DNA of 25,944 bases from JAYRWN01 sp041917975 (lineage in GTDB: Bacteria; Bacteroidota; Bacteroidia; Chitinophagales; Saprospiraceae): NCBI GenBank assembly GCA_041917975.1, contig JAYRWN010000473.1, positions 1 to 25,944 on the forward strand. Reading direction: 5' to 3'. This document shows positions 1 to 9,453 of this stretch, piece after piece. The stretch's first letter is position 1. Each line of letters starts with the position of its first letter. The notes beneath the pieces were generated by a model that worked only from the letters and a program-made list of their open reading frames with translations, did no database searches and was not told the origin of the DNA. The translations under genes and the position numbers were made by a program.

Positions 1-2438
1 ATGTCTGCAAAACGCACACCGGAACGAGTAACAAATTCCTTGCATTGAGCAAACACACCGACCGCAGTGGTTACTTTTTGATTATCTGCCGAAAATGAAT
101 TATCGTCAAAGATGACCGAATCTACCGGTGTAGGCAGGCATTCGCCGCCCCGGCCACCGCTAAACAGCGACCAATGATTGATATCTTCCCATACACCGGT
201 ACCACCCACCCAATATAAAGTTCGCCCGTTGCCGTTGGTGATATTCCACCCCGTCGTCGTTCCGAATTTTAATGAACCGGTAGCGGTATAACCTGGCCCG
301 TCGATGATGATGTTTTGCACGATGATCCGGCTGGGAAGTTGTGGGCTGGAGGTCTTAAAGGTGGCGGGCAACGTACCCGAAGAGCGAAAGTTAATCATCC
401 CCCGGCAGGCACCATTGGCCCGGAAGATGCCCATGTTAAAGGTCTTGCCAGCTTCAAAAATGTATTCATACCCCGCCGAGAATTCGACATCATTAAATGT
501 CTGACTGCCGGTAAAACTTGCTCCTTTACGAAAGATTGCGGTATTAAACGTGGTGGTACTGGCAAAGGATACAATTCTGGCCCCCGTTTCCTGCACTTCC
601 AGGCGATTAAATACCTGGTCGCTGTTGGAGTTAATAAATTGAGCTTGGGGAAACTGCAGTTGGATGGTGGCATTGTTGAACACCGGTGTAAAAAAGCTAT
701 AAACCACGTTCCAGTAATTGGTCGCAAAGGTGGACGTACCAAGATTCATTCCCCGCGGGTTTGATCCCACCGACTCAAATCGAATGGTTTTTACATTATA
801 GCCAAAGGTGTTAAATGCTCCTCCGATGAGTTTTAGATCCTTACAATCCAGATTATCCTCCAGCACCCAGCTGGCTGTTGGGGTACCATCCAACACCAGC
901 GAACCAGCAAATGGCCTGTTAAACGTTTTAATCGATTCCGGTCCATTGGATTGAAAAGTTATTTGGCCGGAAAAATTATTTGTCAGGAGAGTACTAAGGA
1001 TTAAGGAGCCATTTATTTCTAAAAAATTATTTGCACCGGACGCAAATACCGCGGTGGTATTGATGGCTAGCCAATCCATGTCATTGCACTCGGCGAGAGG
1101 TACATCTACTGTTACCGTCTGACCAGGTCCGGAAAATGACCGGTCATTAAAGATGACCCGGTCTGCTCCGGTGGGGATACAAGCGCCTCCTGGTCCTCCG
1201 GAACTGGTGGACCAATGGGCCGGGTCGCTCCAGGGTCCGCTTCCTCCCACCCAATATAAGGTGGTTCCAGCCGAGCCCGGTCCAAAATTCCAGCCCGCAG
1301 TATTACCCAGATTAGATGAGCTGGTGGCATTAAAAACAGCACCGCTGGCTGTCAGATCTTTAATTCTGGCGAAGATTATGTTTTGTACATTCGGGCTGTT
1401 AAACATGGCGGCCACGCCAATGTCCAGGGAGTTGAGAAAGATGGGTAATGAACAGTTGCCACTGGCGCTGAGGGTATTAAACCGCTGCAACGAACCACCT
1501 TTAAACTCATAAGACTTACCCGGGGTCAGATTTAATACTTCGCATTGAACGGAAGCCTTGATTTTTGCTGAATTGCGCAAATTCGCCACCGCCAGCTCGA
1601 GCGTTATATTAGTCCCGGTGTTCTGATTATTAATGATTTGAAAGGTCGTATTAGCCGCATCGGCTTCCAGATTGCGTAACTTGTATGAGCCGCTAAGTTT
1701 ATTAATAGTCATTCCTCCGGCGAGGAAAAATAAATCCGTATTATCGGCCTGCAGGGTCGTTGACTCACTACCCAGGTAAAAGGAAGCCGTTGTTCCTCCA
1801 TTTAAATAGATTTGACAATTATTGAGGTCGATGGTATGTGGCACGCCGGAATACACTTGAAAGGCGGCCAAGCGTAAGGTTTGATTTCGGACCATGAATC
1901 CTCCTGAGGAGATCACCAGATCTTTGGTGGACGTTAACCCGCCTATCAACTCCAAGGTGCCGGCCGGATTAATGTTCGAGATAATGGAACTTTTTAGATT
2001 ATTTCCGCCAAAATTTATGGTTGTCGTAGGATTAATACTGACCAGGATTACTTCACCGTTGAAGTCCCAGGTCATGGTTCCTGAGATAGTAATATTTCCG
2101 GCTACAGTGAGTTTAAGTGTAGAAGCGCCCCGCAAAGTAGGATTATTAGTAAATCCAAGCCACATCATGTTTTGGCAGGTCACATTACTGGGTATAGTGA
2201 CGATCTGATTTGAGCTGGTAAATGATCCGGCATCAAAAATTACATTATCGAGGATGGTCGGTGCTGAAACATACCTGGTGCTGCCACCTGAGGTAGTGGC
2301 CCAATGGTTAGGATCGGTCCAATTTCCGCTTCCTCCCACCCAAAAATAATCAGCAGCAAGCCCCTCGGATAATATTAAAAAACTAAATGCCAAGCTTACC
2401 AGCGCATGCCGGAGCTTATTCTTCATCCCTCTCATCAT
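1..2438 (-). CDS. Giant secreted YWVGG-module repeat protein (N-terminal part, runs off window)
   Basis: The minus-strand frame is open from the ATG cluster at 2426-2438 to the window edge without a stop, so the C-terminus lies outside. The likely start is ATG 2426 (MKNKLRHALVSLAF...), giving a signal peptide that ends near LAA before DYFWVGG; in-frame ATGs at 2435 and 2438 are alternatives. The visible 808 residues contain two complete modules and the start of a third. Each opens with YWVGG-x-G-x-W-x-D-x-x-HW-x-x-x-SGG and then (C)(I/L)PT-x-x-D-x-V-I-F-D-x-x-SF, with the W codons at 2342, 1253 and 212. Modules end in G-N/T-T-x-GW just before the next YWVGG. Between these markers lies Asn/Thr/Leu-rich sequence typical of beta-helix or adhesin-like surface proteins. 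The downstream-oriented neighbour at 2625-8441 is a paralogue. By analogy a type IX secretion sorting domain is expected at the unseen end. Function is unknown; adhesion or cell-surface scaffolding is inference. Confidence 0.85.
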   Translation of the reverse strand, partial: MMRGMKNKLRHALVSLAFSFLILSEGLAADYFWVGGSGNWTDPNHWATTSGGSTRYVSAPTILDNVIFDAGSFTSSNQIVTIPSNVTCQNMMWLGFTNNPTLRGASTLKLTVAGNITISGTMTWDFNGEVILVSINPTTTINFGGNNLKSSIISNINPAGTLELIGGLTSTKDLVISSGGFMVRNQTLRLAAFQVYSGVPHTIDLNNCQIYLNGGTTASFYLGSESTTLQADNTDLFFLAGGMTINKLSGSYKLRNLEADAANTTFQIINNQNTGTNITLELAVANLRNSAKIKASVQCEVLNLTPGKSYEFKGGSLQRFNTLSASGNCSLPIFLNSLDIGVAAMFNSPNVQNIIFARIKDLTASGAVFNATSSSNLGNTAGWNFGPGSAGTTLYWVGGSGPWSDPAHWSTSSGGPGGACIPTGADRVIFNDRSFSGPGQTVTVDVPLAECNDMDWLAINTTAVFASGANNFLEINGSLILSTLLTNNFSGQITFQSNGPESIKTFNRPFAGSLVLDGTPTASWVLEDNLDCKDLKLIGGAFNTFGYNVKTIRFESVGSNPRGMNLGTSTFATNYWNVVYSFFTPVFNNATIQLQFPQAQFINSNSDQVFNRLEVQETGARIVSFASTTTFNTAIFRKGASFTGSQTFNDVEFSAGYEYIFEAGKTFNMGIFRANGACRGMINFRSSGTLPATFKTSSPQLPSRIIVQNIIIDGPGYTATGSLKFGTTTGWNITNGNGRTLYWVGGTGVWEDINHWSLFSGGRGGECLPTPVDSVIFDDNSFSADNQKVTTAVGVFAQCKEFVTRSGVRFAD

Positions 2439-2624
2439 TCTTACCCCTAAGGTGTATACAATTGTCACCAATTTATGTACCAAATAATTTTAAAAACCAG
2501 ATTTGGATTCAGTTTCACCCTCTTTGACGTGCTTAAAAACAACAATCACTGAAGATTAGGCTGTGGGAGGTTAAAATAAACGGAGGATATTCAAAAAAAA
2601 CCGGGCAGCAAAGATATAAAATAA

Positions 2625-5600
2625 TCATCGGATTATAGTCACATCTCCTCCACTTTGTATGGACCCGGCGCCAATATCATCGGTATAATCCACGGCCAAC
2701 CGGTATACAAACACGCCTTCAGAAAGGTCTTGACCTTGGCGGGTACCATCCCATCCAGCCAGGGGGTCGCTGGTTGAGAACATCAAATTGCCATAACGGT
2801 CATAAACTTCTAAGGTAAACTGCTGAATGGTAATTGCCGGCGGAAAATGAACGCTAAACACATCATTTACACCATCTCCATTCGGGGAAAACGCATTCGG
2901 CGCGTAAAATCCAAAATACGTGCATTGACGGGCAATAACATTAATCGTATCCCGGAAATAACACCTGCCGTCAAAAATGGTCAGTCCATAAGCTCCATCT
3001 TTATTAATCGTGATTTCGGCGCTTGATTCTCCGCTGCTCCAACTGTAAATATAATTCGCTGGGCCGGCAGTAATTTTTAACGGCCGGTCACTGCAAATGA
3101 CTGTATCCGGGCCTAAGGGGGTGAAATTGGTAGTAGTCGGTGAGATGCGAATGGTGTCAAAATTAAAACACTGACCTAAACGCACTTGGGCGAAATAGGT
3201 ACCTGGCTGCCGGATCGTCCGGGTTAAGTTGGACGTATTATCATCCCATAACAGGTTTGTACCGTTGTGTTCAGCTTGCAGGATGATATCGGTGCCTGGG
3301 CACAAGGCCCGGTCAATACCTAGAAACAAACGTGGCAAAGGGTTTACGGTTACTGCAACCGAATCCTCACTTATACAGTGTCCAAAACCCGCTCTCAACC
3401 GGTAAAGCACTGATGTCTCCGGAGTATCGCGCACAAATGCACTAGTCCGGCCATCTTGCCACCGGTAGGTCGCACCTGGTATATCCTGACCAATAAAGAC
3501 AGACTCTCCAGCACAGATAACCAGGCTGTCCTCGACCAGGTTGAGCGCCGGGGGGGTAACAAAACTGAGTAAAATATTTTCTTGTTTACTACAACCATTC
3601 CCAGTCACATTGACTGAAACCTGGCTGGTAGTCGTAAAGGTACGTACCGAATCCGTCAGGCCATCATTCCATAAGATGGTTACCCCGGACAAGGGTATGT
3701 TTAGAGTCACTGATTCACCCACACAAGCCATGGAGTCCGGACCCAGGGTATAATCCGGGAGAGGCGTTACGTGTATAAATGTAGAATCAAAAGAAGTACA
3801 GCGACCAAACGCAGCAATAGCCGTAACCGGCTGGCTCGTGAGGGGTAGAACAGATCGATTTAAGTTGGTTTGACCATCCTCCCATACTACGGTGGCTCCG
3901 TTCACCGGAATATTTAATCGGACCGAATCACCAAAACAAATGGTTTGGTCCGGACCCAGATCAAACACCGGAGGCGTGATAAACGTATAATTCACTGCAT
4001 CTGCCCGGGTACAACCATCCAAAGTAACCTGTACGGACCGGCTGACATTTTGATTAAAAATGCGGACTGAATCTGTCGCCCCATCATCCCAGGTGATTTG
4101 AACGCCTGATAAAGGGATATTTACGGCTATGGTTTCGCCGGCACACGCCGTGGAATCCGGACCTAAATCAAAACTGGGTAAAGGTTTAACGGTTATGTTT
4201 ACTGTATCTGCAGCCTGACAACGGCCAAAGGCTGCCACGGCACTGATGGTGGTGGACGCGGTGGGTTGGAAAAGCCGGGAGGAGGTTTGGTCTAAGTCAT
4301 TCCAGCGAATTGAGGCACTAGGATGAGGTATGGTTAGCCGAAGGGTATCGCCTAAACATATGCTCTGATCCACCCCAAAATCAAAGACCGGTGGTGTTAC
4401 AAAGTTTAAAAACGTACTATCTATTCTGATGCATTGACCAACTTGTACCTCAGCTCTGTAGGTATTGGATTGAGTAATCGTGATATCCGGCGTAGTCTCT
4501 CCGGTATTCCAGCGGTAAGTGGCCATGGGCACGGCAATGGACAATAGGACCGTATCCCCGGCACAAAGATCACGGGGCTGATTAATGTTTAAGTCGGGAA
4601 TATGGATATAATCCACCTGAATACTATCTCTGGTTTCGCAACCGGACAGGGTGGCGGATAAAATATAAAGTCCTGCACTATCTATGGTTCTCATGGGATT
4701 CTTTGATCCGTTTTCCCAGGCATAAGTGATGCCGAGTAAGTCAATCGTCCCGTTCAGACTATGACTGGCGCCGGAACAAAGCGTGGTGTCATTACCCAAC
4801 GGCAGGATAAAATCCTGTGGGTTAACGATGTTAATGGAGTCGCGGATGATACAATTGTTCCCATAATCCGCACTGACCCAGTATCGGCCAGGAACGGTTA
4901 TTTGGATGGAAGGTGTCGTAGCGGAGGTATTCCAGCGGTAAACTTGGGCGCCGATGACATTGTTTTCATTTAAGGTCACACTATTGCCCTGGCAGGTGAC
5001 GATATCCGCCCCCAGAATGCCAAAATCCACATAATCCGAAGCGGTGCCAAAGACCCAGCCCGTGTTGTTGGCGATGCCTTCACTGTGATTACCGGCAAAA
5101 AAATTGGCTCCTCCTCTGGCCCGCTGGTCGCGCATCTGGATAAAATCACCCTCCACTGATCCAGATGTTTTTTCCACAATAGCCTGGGTCCCGGGTATAG
5201 AAGATGATAATTTTATCTGCGCACAATTATTGCCCCGGATGCGGAAATAGTCTCTTACCTGCTGCACTTTGTTGGCTTCTAAGACATAAGCATGACCGGG
5301 CGTAAACAATAAGGAATCAATGATATTGTTGCCAATAATTTCACCATCCCCGGAAAAACTAATGAAATTAAATAATTCCGAACCGATAAATTGTTGATTA
5401 AAAGCATCTTCATAAGGGTTTGAATTAATCGTGCCGTAACCCAGGGGATTGGTAAATAACACCCGGTTTAAATGTAATGGTGTCACCGAGTGTAAAGTCA
5501 GATAAGGCCTGCTACTGGTAAATACCAGCGATGATGCTCCGGGGTCAATAAAGGCATTGCCCCCAAAATAAAATGCCTCATACCCTAACCATCCATCATA

Positions 5601-8441
5601 GCTGATAGTAATCGTTGAATTTCCCAATTCCAACCTTACCGACTGTCCATCCGTCCAGTTGGCTCCATAAAAACGTGTAATATTTACAGACTGATCATTA
5701 GTTTCCCAAACACCTTTGTACAAAGCCACTTCATAACCGCTCCAGGGTGTTTCCAATTGATAGCGACCACCACCTTCTAAATTTAAATAATACACCATGG
5801 CATTATTTGTGGATAATTGATGGGTAGAATCGCCTTTCATGTAAAGAAAACTAATTGTAGGGGCATTTAATGGCGTAATAATCCTAAACGATCCATGACA
5901 ATGCAGGCTCTCCAATCGCAAATAAGTGGTTGGGCTGGGGCCATCCCAGGTGAAATTATGACAGGTAGAAAGATATTCGTCTTCGATCTCTACCTGTTGA
6001 TTATTTGCAGTAAATGAATTCCGGTCAAAGATGACATCATCGATCGGGGTGGGAATACATTCTCCCCCGGCACCTCCGCTGGACAATGACCAATGGGCGG
6101 TTTCATTCCATTGCCCCGTACCGCCAACCCAATACAACGTGCGAGCCACAGCCGTATCGATGATTTCCCACCCGGGCGTATTGCCTAAAGATTTTGACCT
6201 GCGTGCTATATAACGCGCCCCGCCGGTGATGCCAATATCCTTAAGAACCACATTAAATATTTGTTGGTCCCGGGTGCAATTAAAGGTGGCCCGTTTGGAT
6301 TGCGGCAGGCTGGTAATATTAATGATGCCACCGCAGCTTCCCAAGGCTTCAATAGAATCGATATTATAAGTAAATTCATTAAAACGATACAAGTGGCTGC
6401 GGTTAAGAAACAATCTACCAATCGAAATCTGGGTAGGATTAGGATTAGAGTTCAAAAAAGCATACACATCCGCGTTGGCTTCCAGGACCAGATCGTTTAT
6501 CCTGAATTGATTATAAGCAAAATATAAACTATTCCAATTACCGGCCATTCTCACTTTATCATAAGTGATCGGTAGGCTGTTTGCCGGATTTTCAGCGGAA
6601 TGATTAAAGCTTGCACCACTCAACAATTCTACTTGTGATGGTACGGCCTCTACCCTTAAATAATCCATGGTTAAATTCAGATACGGGCCATATGGATTAT
6701 TCGCCCGGTAAAACAACCTCAGCGTACCATTGCGCAAATCCAATAACCGGTTATTGGCTAACCGCGATTCAAAATAATTGGCTTCCAGTGTTTGTCCGTT
6801 TAACCTTAATGTTCCCGCATTAAAGAATACTGTTTTGTAAACCAACAGACTATCCTGCAAAACATACTCACCCGCTCCGGCAAAATAAATGTCGCGGTTA
6901 AACATTTTATTTCGCGAGGTAATCGTTTTAGCAGCATCTTTTGACTCAAAATAAACATCCCCACGTACATTCCAGGTCAGTCGATCATGCAATAACATTG
7001 ATCCAAAAACATGCAATTCCTGGTTTTCCGTTCCCACCATAATTGGATTAGCATCTAAATTCACCCAACTAAAATCCCGGCAATAAGCATTGTCTGCATT
7101 TAGGTTTACAGTAGCATTTCCGGCAAATGAATTTTCATCAAAGATGACATTATCAGCCGGCGTAGGAATACATGCCCCACCCATACCCCCACTAGTCAAT
7201 GACCAGTGCGACGGATCATTCCAATTTCCGGTTCCTCCGATCCAATACAACGTCTCATTATTTTTTTCATTTATGGTCCAGTTGGAATTATTACCGAGAT
7301 TGAAACTGTTATTGGCCACGACCGGAGTGCCATTAATCCGCAACCCTTGAATTAATACATATTCGACGGTATTGGTGAGATTGGTTTCTATAATCGCTTG
7401 TTGTCCGGGATTGGTGGCTGCAAGTCGGATGGGGGTCTGACAATTGCCGACGGCCGTAATGGTTCCTATTCTGTAGGTACTTCCACTTTGCAGCAGGCAA
7501 TATTTATCGGGAGCGATGACTAAATTGTTAATGGTATGGCCATGGTGAATACGGGTATTTTTCCTTAACTCTAACCGCTCAATGCGCAGATTCCCTGAAT
7601 TTATGGGATAAAACGGCCCTTTATAATTTATCCTGAATAATCCGGATGGATTAGAGACTAACACCTCATTGAGATTAACCGTAGGGGCACCCACGACGTA
7701 CATGGATACATCGGTTCCGTTTATCGTCAACCTGGAGGTACCAGGATTAATGGTCAGATTGGTGGCATTAATATCTACCACCGGTACCTCATTATTTAAT
7801 TCTTTATTTAAAGTACTACCATTCACAGTAATTAGTGAAGCGCCCAGGTCCAGGATGGTGGTGGTCAATCCATCAATAAACCACCGGTTACAGGTTACCG
7901 CTTGGTTATTAAAATTCAGGCTACCGGCAATGATATAAAAAATACTATCCAGAGTTAGCGGTGATTGCAGGGTCCATCCTCCGGTAGCTCCTCCATTAAA
8001 GAGTACATCCCGCTGGACACGGTGATTCTGCAAATTGACCGTTTGTGCCGGTTCGGTGGTTTGAAAAGACAAACTGCCGCCAAAATTATAGCGCATCGTT
8101 GCACTAAGTCTAGCTGAGCCGGAAATATTCAGGATGTATTCCGCCTGACCGGCCAAAGCAGGATTATTGGTCACCGCCGTAAAATCCAGGTCACGGCAAA
8201 ATACATTGGGCAAGTCTATAGTTATGGATTGATTGGGAGCCGTGAAAGAATTGGCATCAAAAAAAACATTGTCCGCTGCAGTAGGAAGATCGTTGTGTTG
8301 AGCTGTGCCTCCTGAGGTGGTCATCCAATGGGTAATGTCGGACCAGTTCCCGTTTCCTCCTACCCAATAATAATCCGCACCATTGAGGATGTGAGGCAAA
8401 CAACCTAACAGAATAAGTATCAGGGTGGACAAACGATACAT
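2625..8441 (-). CDS. Giant T9SS type B secreted protein: three YWVGG modules, ten Ig-like domains, CHU_C-type sorting domain
   Basis: A 1938-residue protein if started at ATG 8441, whose first residues (MYRLSTLILILLGCLPHILNG) form a signal peptide; an in-frame ATG at 8510 would place 23 non-signal residues in front and is less likely. Three ~370-residue modules follow, with YW(V/I)GG-x-G-x-W...HW...SGG at W26, W400 and W771 and each ending in an N-x-GW type motif (last near 1129). Residues ~1137-1840 are ten ~70-residue Ig/PKD-like repeats, each starting LG-x-D-x-x-x-C-x-G and ending G-x-C, so each carries one cysteine pair. The C-terminus (~1843-1938, APNAFSPNGDGVNDVF... to the final VTIIR) matches the gliding-motility-associated C-terminal domain (type B T9SS signal), predicting export across the outer membrane and cell-surface attachment or release. 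Linkers between Ig-like repeats alternate TPP and PLP, implying duplication of two-domain units. The exact ligand is unknown; an adhesin or surface-layer role is inferred. Confidence 0.92.
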   Translation of the reverse strand: MYRLSTLILILLGCLPHILNGADYYWVGGNGNWSDITHWMTTSGGTAQHNDLPTAADNVFFDANSFTAPNQSITIDLPNVFCRDLDFTAVTNNPALAGQAEYILNISGSARLSATMRYNFGGSLSFQTTEPAQTVNLQNHRVQRDVLFNGGATGGWTLQSPLTLDSIFYIIAGSLNFNNQAVTCNRWFIDGLTTTILDLGASLITVNGSTLNKELNNEVPVVDINATNLTINPGTSRLTINGTDVSMYVVGAPTVNLNEVLVSNPSGLFRINYKGPFYPINSGNLRIERLELRKNTRIHHGHTINNLVIAPDKYCLLQSGSTYRIGTITAVGNCQTPIRLAATNPGQQAIIETNLTNTVEYVLIQGLRINGTPVVANNSFNLGNNSNWTINEKNNETLYWIGGTGNWNDPSHWSLTSGGMGGACIPTPADNVIFDENSFAGNATVNLNADNAYCRDFSWVNLDANPIMVGTENQELHVFGSMLLHDRLTWNVRGDVYFESKDAAKTITSRNKMFNRDIYFAGAGEYVLQDSLLVYKTVFFNAGTLRLNGQTLEANYFESRLANNRLLDLRNGTLRLFYRANNPYGPYLNLTMDYLRVEAVPSQVELLSGASFNHSAENPANSLPITYDKVRMAGNWNSLYFAYNQFRINDLVLEANADVYAFLNSNPNPTQISIGRLFLNRSHLYRFNEFTYNIDSIEALGSCGGIINITSLPQSKRATFNCTRDQQIFNVVLKDIGITGGARYIARRSKSLGNTPGWEIIDTAVARTLYWVGGTGQWNETAHWSLSSGGAGGECIPTPIDDVIFDRNSFTANNQQVEIEDEYLSTCHNFTWDGPSPTTYLRLESLHCHGSFRIITPLNAPTISFLYMKGDSTHQLSTNNAMVYYLNLEGGGRYQLETPWSGYEVALYKGVWETNDQSVNITRFYGANWTDGQSVRLELGNSTITISYDGWLGYEAFYFGGNAFIDPGASSLVFTSSRPYLTLHSVTPLHLNRVLFTNPLGYGTINSNPYEDAFNQQFIGSELFNFISFSGDGEIIGNNIIDSLLFTPGHAYVLEANKVQQVRDYFRIRGNNCAQIKLSSSIPGTQAIVEKTSGSVEGDFIQMRDQRARGGANFFAGNHSEGIANNTGWVFGTASDYVDFGILGADIVTCQGNSVTLNENNVIGAQVYRWNTSATTPSIQITVPGRYWVSADYGNNCIIRDSINIVNPQDFILPLGNDTTLCSGASHSLNGTIDLLGITYAWENGSKNPMRTIDSAGLYILSATLSGCETRDSIQVDYIHIPDLNINQPRDLCAGDTVLLSIAVPMATYRWNTGETTPDITITQSNTYRAEVQVGQCIRIDSTFLNFVTPPVFDFGVDQSICLGDTLRLTIPHPSASIRWNDLDQTSSRLFQPTASTTISAVAAFGRCQAADTVNITVKPLPSFDLGPDSTACAGETIAVNIPLSGVQITWDDGATDSVRIFNQNVSRSVQVTLDGCTRADAVNYTFITPPVFDLGPDQTICFGDSVRLNIPVNGATVVWEDGQTNLNRSVLPLTSQPVTAIAAFGRCTSFDSTFIHVTPLPDYTLGPDSMACVGESVTLNIPLSGVTILWNDGLTDSVRTFTTTSQVSVNVTGNGCSKQENILLSFVTPPALNLVEDSLVICAGESVFIGQDIPGATYRWQDGRTSAFVRDTPETSVLYRLRAGFGHCISEDSVAVTVNPLPRLFLGIDRALCPGTDIILQAEHNGTNLLWDDNTSNLTRTIRQPGTYFAQVRLGQCFNFDTIRISPTTTNFTPLGPDTVICSDRPLKITAGPANYIYSWSSGESSAEITINKDGAYGLTIFDGRCYFRDTINVIARQCTYFGFYAPNAFSPNGDGVNDVFSVHFPPAITIQQFTLEVYDRYGNLMFSTSDPLAGWDGTRQGQDLSEGVFVYRLAVDYTDDIGAGSIQSGGDVTIIR

Positions 8442-8469
8442 ATGTAAACTATTGATCATACAACTATAA

Positions 8470-8477
8470 CAAAAATA
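8470..8477 (-). promoter_or_regulatory. Candidate Bacteroidota -7 box (TATTTTTG)
   Basis: Read on the minus strand, TATTTTTG fits the Bacteroidota -7 consensus TAnnTTTG and ends 28 bases before ATG 8441. No convincing -33 TTTG is seen at the usual spacing, and the area is T-rich, so it could be chance. If real, transcription would begin after the upstream ATG at 8510, which supports 8441 as the start. Confidence 0.28.
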
Positions 8478-8549
8478 AAGCCCAAAATAAAAATCAGGCC
8501 GGAAATTCATCCAGAACCCTCATTTTTCCATTACAGGCCATATTATTTA

Positions 8550-8610
8550 ACTATCAAGAGGTACTTTTAGTATGTTATTATTAAATAGGAATAAACGTAT
8601 ACTTGATAGT
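8550..8610. repeat. 9-bp inverted repeat between giant gene and DUF4292 gene
   Basis: ACTATCAAG at 8550-8558 is exactly matched in inverted orientation by CTTGATAGT at 8602-8610, with 43 bases between. It sits upstream of the giant secreted-protein gene and downstream of the DUF4292 gene, so it could be an operator pair, a weak hairpin or chance. Confidence 0.3.
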
Positions 8611-8630
8611 ATAGATCAATTTAATATCAA

Positions 8631-8655
8631 AATTGTTGCCTGGCTGGAGACAATT
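8631..8655. terminator. Weak candidate hairpin downstream of DUF4292 gene
   Basis: AATTGT (8631-8636) pairs with ACAATT (8650-8655) around a 13-base loop. On the minus strand it lies about 30 bases after the DUF4292 stop and is followed by TTGATATT; on the plus strand it is followed by ATTTTTT. The stem is short and AT-rich, so terminator function is uncertain. Confidence 0.25.
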
Positions 8656-8682
8656 ATTTTTTCAGGAGGTTCCACACCCAAA

Positions 8683-9453
8683 TCACAAGATCACTGGTGT
8701 ATATCCGTCCGGTTTTTTCCAGTTTATCTCCCGGGGGTATTCCTTTTTCACCTCCATTATATCCAGATTTAGCTGATAGTCTTGGTCGCTGACTAATTTG
8801 ATTTGTCTTTTGTAGGGTAACTGCAAGTCGGAAACAAAAGGATGAAAGTCGGTTTGCTGCACCGACAGTTGGTATTCATGGTTAGAGGCCTCCATTTGCG
8901 GCAAGGTACGTTGCTGCACCTGGTAGGCATAAATGATGTCATGTTCATCTTTACCGGTGATGGTCCAACCGGTAGTTTTTTGAACCGTTTCTATGCGGTT
9001 TAGCACCCGGTCCAAAGGCAATCCGTACCACAGTCGGTCCAGGTCACGGTAAGCAAAGGGGATGTGCTGTTTTTCTAACCAAAGGTCTACTTCGCCCATC
9101 AAATATTGTTTGGCCAGACGGTCGATGATAAAAATGGAATCCGGTCTGACCAATACGCGATGAGTTTCAAAGCCAAGTTTGGAAATACTCAGCCACAGGT
9201 ATTGACCGCTAATGGTATGCCACTGCAGGTTAACTTGCATAGTCAGGGTTGGCACATCAATATCTAATTTACCTTTACCACCCCACGGAAAGTCCGGCAA
9301 GGAAGAGGTGTGTAACAGCGACCATTGGGCTAATACAGTTTTTTCAGAAATGTTCTCTTTACTTTTATTTAACCCTTTGGTGCTTTTGCAGCCTGCTGCC
9401 AAGAACAAAATGATGATAAATATTCCCCAATACAGGTGGATCAACCTATTCAT
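8683..9453 (-). CDS. DUF4292 family outer-membrane lipoprotein
   Basis: 256 residues. The N-terminus (MNRLIHLYWGIFIIILFLAAGC) is a lipoprotein signal with lipobox LAAGC at C22 and a following Lys/Ser, so it is predicted to be lipidated and membrane-anchored on the periplasmic side. The region with QVNLQWHTISGQYLWLSIS followed by E-x-x-R-V-L-V-R-P-D-S-I-x-I-I-D-R-L-x-K-Q-Y-L matches the core of DUF4292, a Bacteroidota family generally compared with the LolA/LolB lipid- or lipoprotein-binding fold. The start codon overlaps the stop of the upstream TPR gene by 4 bases (ATGA, 9450-9453), implying translational coupling. Family TPR partners are common, and an envelope biogenesis or lipoprotein-handling role is inferred; no substrate can be read from the sequence. 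Confidence 0.88.
   Translation of the reverse strand: MNRLIHLYWGIFIIILFLAAGCKSTKGLNKSKENISEKTVLAQWSLLHTSSLPDFPWGGKGKLDIDVPTLTMQVNLQWHTISGQYLWLSISKLGFETHRVLVRPDSIFIIDRLAKQYLMGEVDLWLEKQHIPFAYRDLDRLWYGLPLDRVLNRIETVQKTTGWTITGKDEHDIIYAYQVQQRTLPQMEASNHEYQLSVQQTDFHPFVSDLQLPYKRQIKLVSDQDYQLNLDIMEVKKEYPREINWKKPDGYTPVIL

Noticed and set aside
8442..8510. Upstream ATG start of the giant secreted protein
   Set aside because: It places 23 residues ahead of a clear signal peptide beginning at ATG 8441, and a candidate -7 box lies between the two.
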